Part shown: positions 22,450 through 33,235 of the stretch, piece by piece
Layout of the letters: the number at the start of each line of letters is the position of its first letter
How positions within the stretch are numbered: position 1 is the stretch's first letter
Assembly: GCA_028554755.1 (NCBI GenBank)
Contig: JAPTOF010000007.1
Span: forward strand, 18,595,001 to 18,659,000
Reading direction: 5' to 3'
From: Cordia subcordata
Lineage: Eukaryota; Streptophyta; Magnoliopsida; Boraginales; Cordiaceae
DNA: 64,000 bases
Program-made: the position numbers and the translations under genes
Notes under the pieces: model-generated
The model's database searches: none
The model's input: only the letters and a program-made list of their open reading frames with translations
Told to the model about the DNA's origin: nothing

Positions 22450-24468
22450 CAAATGGGGCAAAGTTGTGTCTTTTGTAACAATAAAACGTCGAAAATAATC
22501 TAGTTTGTATGCTTTCTCTATTAAGCCTGGCCAACTGGCAACTATTTCTCAAATAGACAGAAAAGCTTGTTGCTGATGGAATTGGTTGAACAGCGCCGCG
22601 ACAGAATTCACATAATTACTAACGGAGCTATAAAGATAATAAAATTGATATCAGTCGTACACCGTGTGAAACGTCTTACACGTAGAAAATAAAAGCTCGG
22701 GAGACAAATGAAGAGTCAAGAGTAATCAAACTTAACAAGTGCAAACTGTAATTCTCATTCCTCAACTTGTTTATAACAAAAAACCATTACAACCAACACC
22801 TAATCATACACGAAAACCAGAAAGTCATACAAGCAGCACTGCCTAGCAAAAGACTGAAAGGATAAAATAGAAGCCAAAAGAATGCTTGTCGATTGATATT
22901 CTGAAAATTAAATAAATAAAATTAAATTGGACTAAGTTTATTGTCTACTATTAAAAATAAATCAACTTGTTGTACAATAGAAATTAAATACGAAAGCGCT
23001 AGTACCCTCAAAACATTACTAATCTGTATCTATGGAAGCTCTAAATTGAATATACGAACCTCAGTTCCTATGGCTTCCCAAAGATCTATATTGTAATTTC
23101 CATATCTTAAATGTGTAATTTGATAATTGAAATGCATGTTTGATTGATTTTTTGCTTATTGAAGTAAATCTCATAAGATCCATTTGCTTACTGAAATTAA
23201 TCTGGTCGGAGTTTGTTAAAGAAGAATGCATAATGCTAACTTAAAGACTCCTGTGGGTTCAATTGATGACCTTATAAGATATAAAATTTTAAATATTTTT
23301 GTTTATTGCTTTCATAGAGTAGTTACCTAATGGAGATGTGCCAAGTCCTACCAAACCTATGATCTATATGTTGTAATGATCAATTGTTGTCTTTATATTA
23401 CAATTATGGTTACCATTCTCCTAAGTATAATAATGATACAAATGTTTGACAACATGATTTTATGGTAGTAAAGACACGTGAGACCAACTTGCACTTGACT
23501 TGTATATTTTCAAACATTCAAAAGTTAAAAATGTGGTAAAGCGGATCTCACAAAAGAATTTGTTTTATATATATAAAGATTCATGTATGAATTTTTCCTA
23601 TTTTCTAATAAGTGGGGGTATCTATATTTAAGTAGTTAGAGAATACAAAACAATTTTGTAAATAAATAAATTGTGATATCAAAAATGAAAAATATCTTAA
23701 TTAGTCTAGCATATCAATGTGGTGAATTTTGAGGGATCAGAGATATAACATATATTTATATACATACATACATATATATCATTTGTATGCATATTCCATA
23801 ATGAGTACCATTTGAGCCATGTATATTTATAACAAAACCACAAAAGTATGACAAAATTTCTTGTATGTATATTTCTTCTTGAAATGGTCTCACGTTTGTT
23901 GCATCGCAATTAAAGGAAGAGAATTGAGTTTGGAAAAGAATTCAACCTTACATTCTCGAGGGTCTGATTCTTAATTTGTTGACCACTATAAGCTACTAGT
24001 TATCTGACGATAGGATTCAATGTTTCTCTCTGTTTCGGTTAAACACGAGGGACAAGAAAATATTATAATAATAATAATAGCTAAATTAATGCAAGGACCT
24101 TTGCATAGCAAATTGAAAGCAATGTGTTTTGCCCCTCTTACAATAGTAATTTGGCTACCAATCTTACGAAATTAGAGCTCAGTACCTTATTTTTGAGAGA
24201 GGTAGTTACAACCACTTAAATTATACTTTAATCTCTCATTGTAATGTGTTGTTTCCGTTACAACATATATGAGAGTGAAAGTAAGAGAATAAGAGAAAAT
24301 TCTTCCTATCAATTCTTTTTTGTTTACCCCAACCGAATTCAATATAATCTTCTGCAATTCACAAAGTCAAACAAGTCATTTTTTTCTAACAGAAATATCT
24401 TTTAACCACTTCAACTGCTCTTCGAACCCTGATCTTTGTAACTAATTTCAATACTCCCGTCCTACTTA
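22450..24468. other. AT-rich intergenic DNA
   Basis: No coding region is recognised. Short frames have no domains. A small (ATA)n tract lies at about 24062-24079. Confidence 0.45.
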
Positions 24469-24938
24469 GAGGGTGTTTGGTTTGGCTTTTTTTCTGGTCA
24501 AACGTTCTTAAAGCCTAATTTAAGCTAATGAAAGTATTTGTTTTAATTAGAAACGTGCTTTTTTTAAGTGACTTTAAGTAGAAAATAAAAAGCTCCCCAA
24601 TCCCAACTTTTACTTTTTATGGCTTTAAGCACTTTGAAAAAAAGCAAGTTAGACTAAATCATTTATTATCTTATCCTTACCTTTTTTATTTTTATTACTA
24701 AAATATCTTTACTCTTTTATCTTATACTTACCTTTTTAAATTTTATTTTAATGTCCTTAATAGTTATTTTAACTATATAACTTACTTTTCAACCCACTTT
24801 AATCAAACATGTAAATATTTTTTTTATAACTACAACTTTTATTTAAACATATAATTACTTAAAATTAAAAATAAAAAAAGTCACTTAAAGTTAAAAGTGC
24901 TTTAAGTAAGTTTTTTGTAAGCCAATCCAAACACTCTC
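24469..24938. mobile_element. 470-bp Tourist/Harbinger-like MITE
   Basis: It is flanked by TTA at 24466-24468 and 24939-24941, the target duplication of PIF/Harbinger elements. Ends are GAGGGTGTTTGGTTTGGCTT and AAGCCAATCCAAACACTCTC. It is non-coding and AT-rich inside. Confidence 0.7.
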
Positions 24939-25212
24939 TTAGAACCATGTACACATACTCGTTTCACTATCAACACTCTCATTCACGTCGAATATACATA
25001 TAATCAATTTTTGAAAGATATGCAAATTAAATGGTGAGCTACTAACAAAAGTGAGTGAGTTTTTAATGGGAAATTTACTGCCGATGCACTAAATTTTCGA
25101 TGGTGCCCGACAACATGTAATGTAAAAAAGTCACAAACACACGAGTGGCCACAAGTATTTGTTTCAACAAAGCAGAGTTGAAAGTATCCAGGAAAAAGCA
25201 GCTTATACTTTA

Positions 25213-25430
25213 TGGGTACGTTTGGATTTTTTTTTTTTTTAATAATTTTTTAAAGAAAAAAATACATTTTTATAATAATTATTTAACTTAATTTTTATAA
25301 AAAATTAAAAATTTTAAAAAAAATAAATAAATTTTTTTTTTACAAGATAGAATTTTTAACTTTATAAAAAAATATTTATTTTTAAAAAATTCTTAAAAAA
25401 ATATTTTTTAAAAAAATCAACCCAAACTTT
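25213..25430. mobile_element. AT-rich foldback MITE upstream of the Myb-like gene
   Basis: GGGTACGTTTGGATTTTTTT at the left and AAAAAAATCAACCCAAACTT at the right form an imperfect inverted repeat around A- and T-runs. It lies only about 60 bp upstream of the telo-box of the next gene. Confidence 0.5.
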
Positions 25431-25492
25431 CATTGGAGAGTTGGGGGGCGTTACTCCAAATCGCACACATTTTTGATCGATTCGATCCATTC

Positions 25493-25503
25493 AAAACCCT
25501 AAA
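25493..25503 (+). promoter_or_regulatory. Telo-box upstream of the Myb-like gene
   Basis: AAAACCCTAAA, a telo-box, lies about 150 bp upstream of the first leader-exon ATG. Such boxes are common in plant genes for ribosome biogenesis and growth. Confidence 0.45.
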
Positions 25504-25792
25504 TCATATGTATAGGTTGTAATTAACCTGATATACACACACTCTCTCATGAAGCTTCTCGAAACTCCTTGTTTGTTTTCGTCTCGCGAGGTTTGTCTCC
25601 TCTTTTTAGAGCAATTTTCTAATAAGTGTTTTTGAGGCATTTGCAAGCTGGCTATGGACTACGGATCCTACGATAGCAGCGGTAATTTAGTTTTTTCGTT
25701 TTCTTTCTAAATTTTTATCAACTTTAACTAGCTGAAAGTTCGAATTTTTTGACGGAAATCTCGATTTTACTTTGTGGTTTTTAGTGATTTAA

Positions 25793-26100
25793 TTGTTGAA
25801 TTAGGGTTGCAATATGCATTGGGCTTTTCATTAGCTAAATATTCGATTTTTAAATCGGGAAATTCGATTTAATTAGTTTGTTTCTAGTGATTCAGTTCTT
25901 GAATTCGGGTTACGATATGTATTGAGCGTTTTGTTAGCTAAATGTTCCATTTTAACTGTAATTTGATCCTAATTAAGGTTTCACAGTGATATAATTGATG
26001 AATTAGGGGCACAATATGCATTGAGATTTTTATTAGCTAAACGTTTGGCTTTATAATGTAAATTTCATTTTTTAGGGATTTAATTGTTGAATTAGGGATG
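25793..26100 (+). repeat. 3.3 copies of a ~95-bp tandem repeat in the leader intron
   Basis: Units starting at about 25793, 25886, 25985 and (partial) 26075 share AGTGATTTAATTGTTGAATTAGGG, CAATATGCATTG and TTAGCTAAA words with moderate divergence. Confidence 0.7.
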
Positions 26101-26124
26101 GGAATTCTCAAATTACAATCTCGT

Positions 26125-26240
26125 TTTTTTTTTTTGAAACACCTCATCCCCATGGGATTCAAACCCAGGACCTCATTTCTTGCCACTTCATGCACACGCA
26201 AACTTCTTCCCTACCCCTTGAATTATGTATTAGATATCTG
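26125..26240 (-). mobile_element. SINE-like element in the leader intron
   Basis: On the minus strand an A-box-like TAATTCAAGGGGTAGGG is followed by a B-box-like GGGTTTGAATCCC and then an A-tail (plus-strand T-run at 26127-26137). The order of A box, B box and A-tail is that of a tRNA-derived SINE. Related copies are at 37.9 and 62.6 kb. Confidence 0.5.
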
Positions 26241-26330
26241 AACGTAGATTCATAGTGGATCTTTTATTGTTTATTTACAGATATTGTTAGTAGGATATAA
26301 AGGAGAGCTGTGGGAGTAGAAGAGGAGGTC

Positions 26331-28187
26331 ATGGCGTGTCAAAAGGAGAAGAAAAGCAAAAAGAATAAGGGGAATGAGGAGGGGGTTAAGGAGAGCAAGC
26401 ATAGTGGGAATGTTGTGGTTGAGGATGATAAAGGGGTTTTTGAGAAGGATGTAATGAAGAAGAAGAATGTCGATAAAGGGGATACGAAGAAAAAGAAGAC
26501 GAAGGAGAAAGTAAATATGGGTACTGAAGAGAGTGATAAGAGGATTCTTGAGAAAGAAGATATTCTGGGGGAAAATAACGTCCATAACGATGTTTTGGAG
26601 ACAAATGATGGTGATAAAGGGGATAGGGAGAAAAAGATGAATAAGAAGAAGAAGAAGAAAGTGAATATACATACTGAGGATGGTGGCATTGAGGGAAAGA
26701 AAGGGATTGAGGATGGTGGGATTATGAGTCGATGTGGTGATGAGGAAGTTATGGAGGATGTGGATCAGAAGAAGAAGAAGAAGAAAAAGAAGGTAAGGGA
26801 TAAGGATGATATGAGTTCTGGGGAGCAAGATTCAACAGTGTGGAAAGCAACGGATAGTGGGAAAGAAGATGGTAAGGGTCTTGAGGTATCTGGTGAAGGT
26901 CGTGATGGGAAATCTAAGGATAAGATGGAAAGGAAAAAGAAGAAGAGAGAGAAGGGACAGACAAAAGATGATTTGGAAGGTGTTGGCGTAACTGCTGAGG
27001 GCAGTGATATGGAGAAGGTTGAAAGGAAAAAGAGTAGAAAAGAGAAGGGAGGAAGTATAAATGACTTGGGTGCAGGAAGGCAAGATAGCGTGGCTAAAAA
27101 TTTGGCATTTGCTGAAGGCAATTTGTGTTCAACTGAAAATGTTAAACAGAATGCTAACGCGAAAAACAACAGTAAAGGCAAGAGGAAAAAGGCCAACCCT
27201 GAAAAAGGAGGTTCTGACAATCCGAAGCCTAAAAAAGGAAAGAAGAAAGTTAGATTTTCAGGTCAAGTAGAGGTCTTTCCTTTATCAGCTGATCCAGAGA
27301 GTCAGAAGAGTGAAGATGGAGAAGACAAGCTAGTGCAAGGTAAGCGCTTTTCACGTGAGGATGATGAAATCATCAAAGAGGCTGTATCTAAGTATATAGA
27401 GGAACATGCCTTGGGCGAAGAAGGTTTGAAAATGGTTCTAAACTGTAAGTCTTACCCTGAAGTAAAAGATTGTTGGAAGCATATAGCAAAAGCTATACCA
27501 TACCGACCTCGAGCTTCTGTCTATTACCGTGCCCAAGTTTTGTATCGAAGGGGGGAGAAGCGTAAATGGACTGAAGAAGAATATGAAGAATTAAGAAGGT
27601 TTCAGGAAAAACATGGAAACCAATGGAAGGTTTTAGCAGAAGAATTTGGGAAACATAGGTTTCATGTGAAGGATACCTGGCGAAGAATAAAGTTTCTTAA
27701 CAGGAAGAAAGGGCACTGGTCTCAGGATGAGTACCAAACTTTATTTGATTTGGTGAACACTGATCTGCAAATGAAGTTATCCGAAGAAAAGAAAACCAAG
27801 CATGGCATGTTGCGGGATAATATCCACTGGACAGCAATAAGTGATAAATTGTCCACACGTTCTGATGCTTTATGCTGTATGAAATGGTACAATCAGTTGA
27901 CATCCCCTATGGTAGCTGAAGGTCTTTGGGCTGATGCTGATGATTATCGCCTAATTAATGAACTTTATAGCTTGGATTCGAGCTGCTTAGAAGATGTGGA
28001 TTGGGACAATCTTCTTGACCACAGATCTGGAGATGTCTGTCGAAAGCGTTGGAGTCAAATGGTTCTCCATATTGGTCAACATGTGACCAAGTCATTTGCT
28101 GAACAAGTTGAAATACTTGCAGGGCGATACTGCCCTCATTTAATCGAGGTAAGAGAGGCCTGGGATAGCAAACCTGCTGTTGATTGA
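26331..28187 (+). CDS. Myb/SANT-repeat DNA-binding protein (DMTF1/TTF-I/Reb1-like)
   Basis: The single coding exon encodes 618 residues from ATG 26331. An in-frame stop at 26298 rules out an upstream start; the GTG at 26310 is not a plausible start. Residues 1-335 are low-complexity, Lys/Glu/Gly-rich, with many KKKKK clusters (nuclear/nucleolar signals) and an internal repeat (KVNMGTEE and KVNIHTED blocks). Residues about 336-585 hold several Myb/SANT-like repeats: KRFSREDDEIIKEAV, KRKWTEEEYEELRRF with GNQWKVLAEEFGKH, KGHWSQDEYQTL with WTAISDKL, and VDWDNLL with VCRKRWSQM. This layout matches the DMTF1 / Pol I termination factor / Reb1 group, which bind DNA in rDNA or chromatin. The rDNA role is family knowledge, not shown here. 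A GTAAGAG donor-like site near 28150 could allow an alternative C-terminus. Confidence 0.85.
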   Translation: MACQKEKKSKKNKGNEEGVKESKHSGNVVVEDDKGVFEKDVMKKKNVDKGDTKKKKTKEKVNMGTEESDKRILEKEDILGENNVHNDVLETNDGDKGDREKKMNKKKKKKVNIHTEDGGIEGKKGIEDGGIMSRCGDEEVMEDVDQKKKKKKKKVRDKDDMSSGEQDSTVWKATDSGKEDGKGLEVSGEGRDGKSKDKMERKKKKREKGQTKDDLEGVGVTAEGSDMEKVERKKSRKEKGGSINDLGAGRQDSVAKNLAFAEGNLCSTENVKQNANAKNNSKGKRKKANPEKGGSDNPKPKKGKKKVRFSGQVEVFPLSADPESQKSEDGEDKLVQGKRFSREDDEIIKEAVSKYIEEHALGEEGLKMVLNCKSYPEVKDCWKHIAKAIPYRPRASVYYRAQVLYRRGEKRKWTEEEYEELRRFQEKHGNQWKVLAEEFGKHRFHVKDTWRRIKFLNRKKGHWSQDEYQTLFDLVNTDLQMKLSEEKKTKHGMLRDNIHWTAISDKLSTRSDALCCMKWYNQLTSPMVAEGLWADADDYRLINELYSLDSSCLEDVDWDNLLDHRSGDVCRKRWSQMVLHIGQHVTKSFAEQVEILAGRYCPHLIEVREAWDSKPAVD

Positions 28188-28740
28188 TATGACATCTACA
28201 AACAAGATGAAAGTATTTAACAAGAGTCTGAGAGCATTTATTTTTGTATTTCTCTAAGATATCTTTTATTAAGTTCTGTTCACTTCTGATATGCTCCTTA
28301 TGTTGTAGTATTGATAAGGTATATCACTTAATCACATTGATTGCAGTCCACTCAATTGATGTACACTTCTGGTATCTAAACGAATACTTTTTTGACAAAA
28401 ATATGGTCTCTGAAGATATAATTGTTTTATTTGGTCACTTTATTAAGTGACTGGCTAATGTGGAAAAGGTTAATATTTCAATCAGTACCTGAAGGTGCTG
28501 AAGCTGAATTTGTTTGTGTTCATCGTTGCATAATCTATCTTCATTTATTTGGTTCACCTCATTGCAGTTTTTATGGTTTTCTTAGAAGTGCCAAGAGGGA
28601 GACACCAGAATGCTGTTTGTGTCTTAATTCTTTCTAGCTGGAACCACTGTGGTCATATATTCACCAGAATAGTTGTCAGTACTATGTTTTTTTGTTTTTC
28701 CTTTTTTGGTTGTGTAGCTGTCAGTAATTGAATATGTAGA
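28188..28740 (+). other. 3' flank of the Myb-like gene
   Basis: This probably contains the 3'UTR. T-rich stretches and AATA words are present, but no single poly(A) site stands out. The short frames show no domain. Confidence 0.35.
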
Positions 28741-28998
28741 TTGGGGAAATCTCACAAGCGTGCTCTTATTACGCGTATGTCGGTCCCACTTGCGCATGGA
28801 CTTGTCTACCCCGGATGTTCAAAACGTCTGGATATTTCTAATTTGTTCAGGGGTTATAGATTAGGGAAAAGTCTCACAGATGTCCCACTTATCAGAGGTG
28901 TATGGGTGCCATGTGTGTGTGGTTCTCACTCACCAATAGACTCATTCACCGGGGATGTTCACAATGTCCAGAGGTTTTCAATCTGTGATAGATTGGAG
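28741..28998 (+). repeat. Diverged ~125-bp tandem duplication
   Basis: Two units begin GATTGGGGAAATCTCACA and GATTAGGGAAAAGTCTCACA and both run through GTCCCACTT...CCGGGGATGTTC or CCCCGGATGTTC to a TTT-rich end. A 119-residue open frame spans both units but has no known domain. Confidence 0.45.
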
Positions 28999-29217
28999 TA
29001 CTCGCTTCAATTTCTACTGCAGCTGACCTATAATTGCACAAAGGTGCAAGCTCAAACTAGATGTTCAGGGCAGCAGATCTGCTTCTACTTAAATGGGTAA
29101 GTAACCTGTCTTAGAGAGTGTTTGGCAGTGGTTATTTGGTTGCTTACAACCACCCAGTTAAGCACTGTCAAATACTCTCTTTGTGGTTAGCTTAAAGTAG
29201 CTTCTTGAAATATATGT

Positions 29218-29668
29218 TTTCAGCCCAAAAGCTCAGCTGTCCCCTCTGTGCTCTCGTTGTTATTATCTCCTCCGGCTCACGTGAGAGAAGAGTCTCGCAT
29301 GCTATATGTTACAAGTGATGATTTTAAGCTAAATCTTTTGGGATTGATATTCATCAATTATTTTCATGAAACCTTATTCTTGGGCTTGATTTGTTGTTAA
29401 AGCTCAAGATATTTTGTGGTTTTGAGCAGGACAGTTTTGTGTTTTCAGCCCGAAAGCTCATCTGTCTCCTCTGTGCTCTTGTTGTTATTGTCTCCTCTGG
29501 CTCACTTGGGAGAAGTCTCGCATGCCATATGTTCCAAAGGATGATTTTTTAGCTATATCGTTCGGGATTGCTATTCATCAATTATTTTCATGACACCTTA
29601 TTCTTGGGCTTGACTTCTTGTGAAAGCTCAAGATATTTTATGGTTTTGAGCAGGACAGTTTTGTTCTG
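29218..29668 (+). repeat. ~228-bp tandem duplication
   Basis: Two adjacent copies (about 29218-29442 and 29443-29668) share TTTTCAGCCC(A/G)AAAGCTCA, CTCTGTGCTCT, GTCTCGCATGC and TGGTTTTGAGCAGGACAGTT. Identity is about 90% by eye. Non-coding. Confidence 0.8.
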
Positions 29669-30284
29669 CAACGTAGAATAGTGCTTTAGAACATGAATAA
29701 GTGCATTTTCTCATAACTTGAAAGAAATTGTTTGTTGATAATTAAAAAGCACACTCTTTAATTTCTCTACTTGGAACACATAGTAACAAGAGTTAAAAAC
29801 TTGATAAATTGAATGGGATCACATAATATACTGCGTCTTTAATGCTCCAAACTTGAGAATAGTCTCTTCAACATATGTTATCAAGGTTTTGTTAACTTGC
29901 AGTGCTTGTATGGAATTTGTGCATCAACTCTGTTTAATTCTTGAGCATCCATCTGCATTTTGTGATCTAAAAAGTTGCCACCGAACATGAAACCAGCTTC
30001 TTAGTTTTTCCCCGAATTGGGGTTTGCTTCATTTAACTACAGATTCTATGGGATTTATCCTTTTCGATTCAGCTAGGACATCAGATCAATTTGTTGATAC
30101 TCCGGAAAGTGGTGCTGTTCGTGAAGGTACGTGTTTATCTTGAAATTTCAAAGGATTAAGTTTCCAGTTGACGTTCTTGATAACCAGGAAACAAGTTGAT
30201 TCTTGCTTTACGCCTCCTGCTTCCTGTAAATAATACTTTGGTGTGTAGTGCTGCCTTTCCATTATACAAGCAGTGTGTATATTT

Positions 30285-30318
30285 ACTTATTTAGGTATAA
30301 GTAAATACCTAAATAAGT
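30285..30318. repeat. Perfect 14-bp inverted repeat
   Basis: ACTTATTTAGGTAT, a 6-nt spacer, then ATACCTAAATAAGT. It would fold as a hairpin; it may be a footprint or fragment of a foldback element. Confidence 0.7.
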
Positions 30319-30359
30319 TACTCAAACTATATGTCTGATCTTTTAGAGAAGATGAACCA

Positions 30360-30660
30360 ATGTGATGATAAACATCTTTAAGTTTGTTAACATAATAAAT
30401 AAACAAATTAATATCTTCTCTACAAGTTTAAGCTTTTAAATGAGGTAGTAACTCTAAGACGGTATCAACGCCTAGAAGTCAAATGACACAGGTTTGGTCC
30501 TTACCGTCACCCATTTAATTAAATTGTTCACGTGCAAGTTCTAAACAAATCAAGCTGCACATGAAGGGGTGTGTTAATATAATAAATAAATAAATCAATA
30601 TCCTCTTTACAAGTTTAAACTTTTAGATGAGGTGGTAACTCTAAAAAAGTTCAAAGTATG
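30360..30660. repeat. Dispersed repeat copy
   Basis: Two near copies of AATAAATAAA(C/T)AAAT...ATATC(C/T)TCTTTACAAGTTTAA...TTTTAGATGAGGTGGTAACT occur at about 30395-30455 and 30575-30640. The same family is visible at about 3.06-3.16 and 58.80-58.98 kb. Class unknown, non-coding. Confidence 0.5.
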
Positions 30661-31208
30661 TCTAGTATTATTTACATAACATAGTGAATATATGTAAAAT
30701 ATTGAACTACAAGAAGTTTTAACTCAGAAAAATCAACACAAACTACAGGAAGTTAATGTAGCAGGTTGTTTTTATTTTCTCGGTCGTCATAGAACTGTAA
30801 ATCATTTAGCAGCCATAGATTATCCTAAAATTGAAGTATTTAACAAGAAGATTAGCTAAATAAGTTGGTATCTTAGCTTCACATTCAAGTGGTGTTGCAA
30901 CTTTTAGCAACTTCTCAGCAGGTTGATTGGCTTATCGTTGGATGAGTTTTGGTAACAGTGTCAGAGACTGAGCTGTCTGAGCAAAGTTATAATTATTTCA
31001 GAAACAGTAGGTAAGTGAGCCAAAAAAGAAAAGAAAAGCGCCAAGAAGAAACCGGTACTAGTAATTGGTTTGAAGATTGCTAGCTGCAATATCATTTTGA
31101 AAATAATAAGAATACCTTAAAAGGACTCTTCCAACAGAATAAGTTCCCGACGTTCTAGATCAAATAGAAAAGTCAGACATTTTTGGACATTAGATATCGA
31201 TTTATAAA

Positions 31209-32566
31209 GGGTAAAAAGCTCTAAACCCTCCTGTGTTTTATCGAAAGTGTATCTAATACTACTGTGTTTTTAAAACTCTCTGATAATTCCCTTGTGGTTT
31301 CTGAAACTAATTTAACGTGCCCCAATTCTAACGTTTTGTCAAAAACATTAACATAAATATTTAGAAGACTAATATACCCTTGTTTTTTAAGCATTTCTTT
31401 TTCCTCTTTTCTAAACCATTATCGCTTCGTCCTCCCCCAGCCCCCACCCTCTCTTCCCTCTTCCTACCTAAACCAAAATCCCAAAATTCCATCCCCATCA
31501 AGGGCAACACTATCCCCTTTCTCTACAAACTAACCCCAAACCAAAACCCTCGCTCTCTACCTGTCGACCCACCTAAGTCCCCACCCCCAACTCTAGCAAA
31601 CCCAACACATTATTTGTAGTGTGCGTGAGTGGCGTGTCCGGGGGTGGGTGCTTCATCTCTTTGATATTGAAAGCTTTTTCTCTTTAAAGATTTTTGTTGC
31701 TGTGGTGTGTCTTAGTTGTGTTTGTGAGGGCAGGGGGTTGTGTGGTGTGTATAAATGAGTTTAATGGTGGCAGAGATGGTGAGTGTGTGTGGTGTAATAG
31801 TGGCAAAGATGATAAGTGTTTTGGTTTAATGGTGGCAGAGATGGAAAGTGGTGAGTTTTCTAATCTAATGGTGGCAAAGATGATAGCTCTGACAAGGGGG
31901 TTGGTGGTTGTGATGGGTGGTAGCAGTGGAGGTTGATTTTTTAATTTTTTCTGTTACAAAATACGTCCCATAACAAAATAAAATGCAAACTCATTTGTAG
32001 TTTAGTTGGTTAGAATGCATCCAACTTAATTGAATTCTACAAAATAAAAATTCTCGACTTGTGATTTGTGATAACGAGCATTGGTGCCGGCCAGAACAAG
32101 GGAGTTTGAAGATCATAATTGATGCTTCTTGTAATGTGTTGACTAAGATTGCAAGTTTAGGATATGCCTGTTGAGATGGGTTTAGTCATGTAGTTGCTAG
32201 GCGAAGTTTGAATTTTGTTGTAGAGTCTATTTCACATGATATGATGTCTTTGAGTGATAAGGATGTATGGATTTTGTTGTAACTTGAACTGTTTATGTTG
32301 AATAAAATTATCTCATCTTTTGACAGAAAAAAAAAATGAAAAGAGAGGAGTGTTTTTGGCAGAAAACAAGTTTATTCCAAAAGAAGAAGCCAAGTTGCAA
32401 TTTGGTGAGTATAACACACTCACTGTTAAAAATAACAGAATTTTTTAACAGAAGGGGCATGCCGCTTTGTTTTAGAAATCACAAGGGGTTATGAGAGAGT
32501 TTTAAAAACATAGGAGTATTTGATACACTTCCGATAAAACACAGGGGGGCTTGGAGCTTTTTACCC
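31209..32566. mobile_element. Non-autonomous Mutator-like element (MULE), 1358 bp
   Basis: A perfect 9-bp target duplication ATTTATAAA flanks it (31200-31208 and 32567-32575). Both ends read GGGTAAAAAGCTC inward, and the terminal inverted repeat extends about 130 bp (31209-31340 with 32435-32566). Nine-bp duplications and long TIRs define MULEs. There is no transposase inside. Internal text includes a Pro/Ser-rich frame (31380-31619) and, at about 32090-32280, a stretch recalling a LINE RNase H tail (GFSHVVARRS). The last could be captured sequence, which would make this a Pack-MULE-like element. Confidence 0.85.
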
Positions 32567-32869
32567 ATTTATAAATACAAATTACAATCTAATTTCCCTT
32601 TGCTGTATCACGTAGATTATTTAGAAAAGTTTTAATTTAAATGTAAAAATCAGTTTTATTGGCACTATACTAATTGTCCTCTTAAGGCATGATAGTCGAG
32701 GTGTATTGTTTTAGCAAGTGAATTCATTTAGGGCGGATCAACACATCGTCGATTAGCAAAGTTTGAGTTACTTGAATTCTCAATCTTATAAATATTTATT
32801 ATTTTTAATATTTACTTATTTAATAAGTTACTAATGAGAAAAAAGAATATAAAAGATGACATACAAGAA

Positions 32870-33235
32870 TGCTAGAAATGGTAATGGAGAAATGTCGTAG
32901 TGTTGTGAAATGGACATTCACAACATGCAAAAATTATTTTTGCGAATAAGTCAACAATTGATGCTATAAGTACTTAGGAAATTGTTATAGCATGCAAAGT
33001 TTGAAAAAATTGGATATATGCATGTCCTCTCATTTAATGCATTGTTTCCTCATTTTTTGCTATAAAAGAAGTTGGAATGGTAGAAGCTTAGGAGAAGATA
33101 AAGAAGTAGTATATACAAGAAGTATTAGATAAGAGAAAAGAAGAGAGAAACAAGAGTGATATTATATTGTAATAGAAAAAGATTTTATTATTCAAATTAT
33201 TTTATACCACATTATATTTAAGTTATCTTATAACA
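32870..33235 (+). mobile_element. Copia 5' LTR (left edge uncertain)
   Basis: The right edge ...TTATAACA at 33235 is followed directly by CGTTATCAGCACGAG, the sequence found just after the LTR in a common plant Copia group. A TATA-like CTATAAAAG lies at about 33060. The left edge could not be fixed, and no second LTR is seen. Confidence 0.5.

Larger units (their letters stand above)
25654..26300 (+). other. Leader exon with spliced 15-codon upstream ORF
   Basis: An ATG at 25654 opens a frame (MDYGSYDSS) that reaches a good donor, GCG|GTAATT, at 25681. The best acceptor, TTTATTTACAG, ends at 26280. After splicing the frame continues as DIVSRI and stops at TAA 26298-26300, 30 nt before the main ATG at 26331 and in the same frame. 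The leader exon and intron (25682-26280) are inferred from splice consensus. A ~95-bp tandem repeat and a SINE-like element sit in the intron. Confidence 0.5.

Noticed and set aside
26310..26330. GTG start for the Myb-like protein
   Set aside because: A nuclear plant gene would use the ATG at 26331; an in-frame stop lies at 26298.
26271..27220. Several minus-strand Phe/Leu/Ser-rich frames
   Set aside because: They are antisense to the AAG/GAG-rich N-terminal half of the Myb-like gene; the missing stops follow from base composition.
28741..29100. 119-residue frame as a gene
   Set aside because: It spans a diverged tandem duplication and has no recognisable domain.
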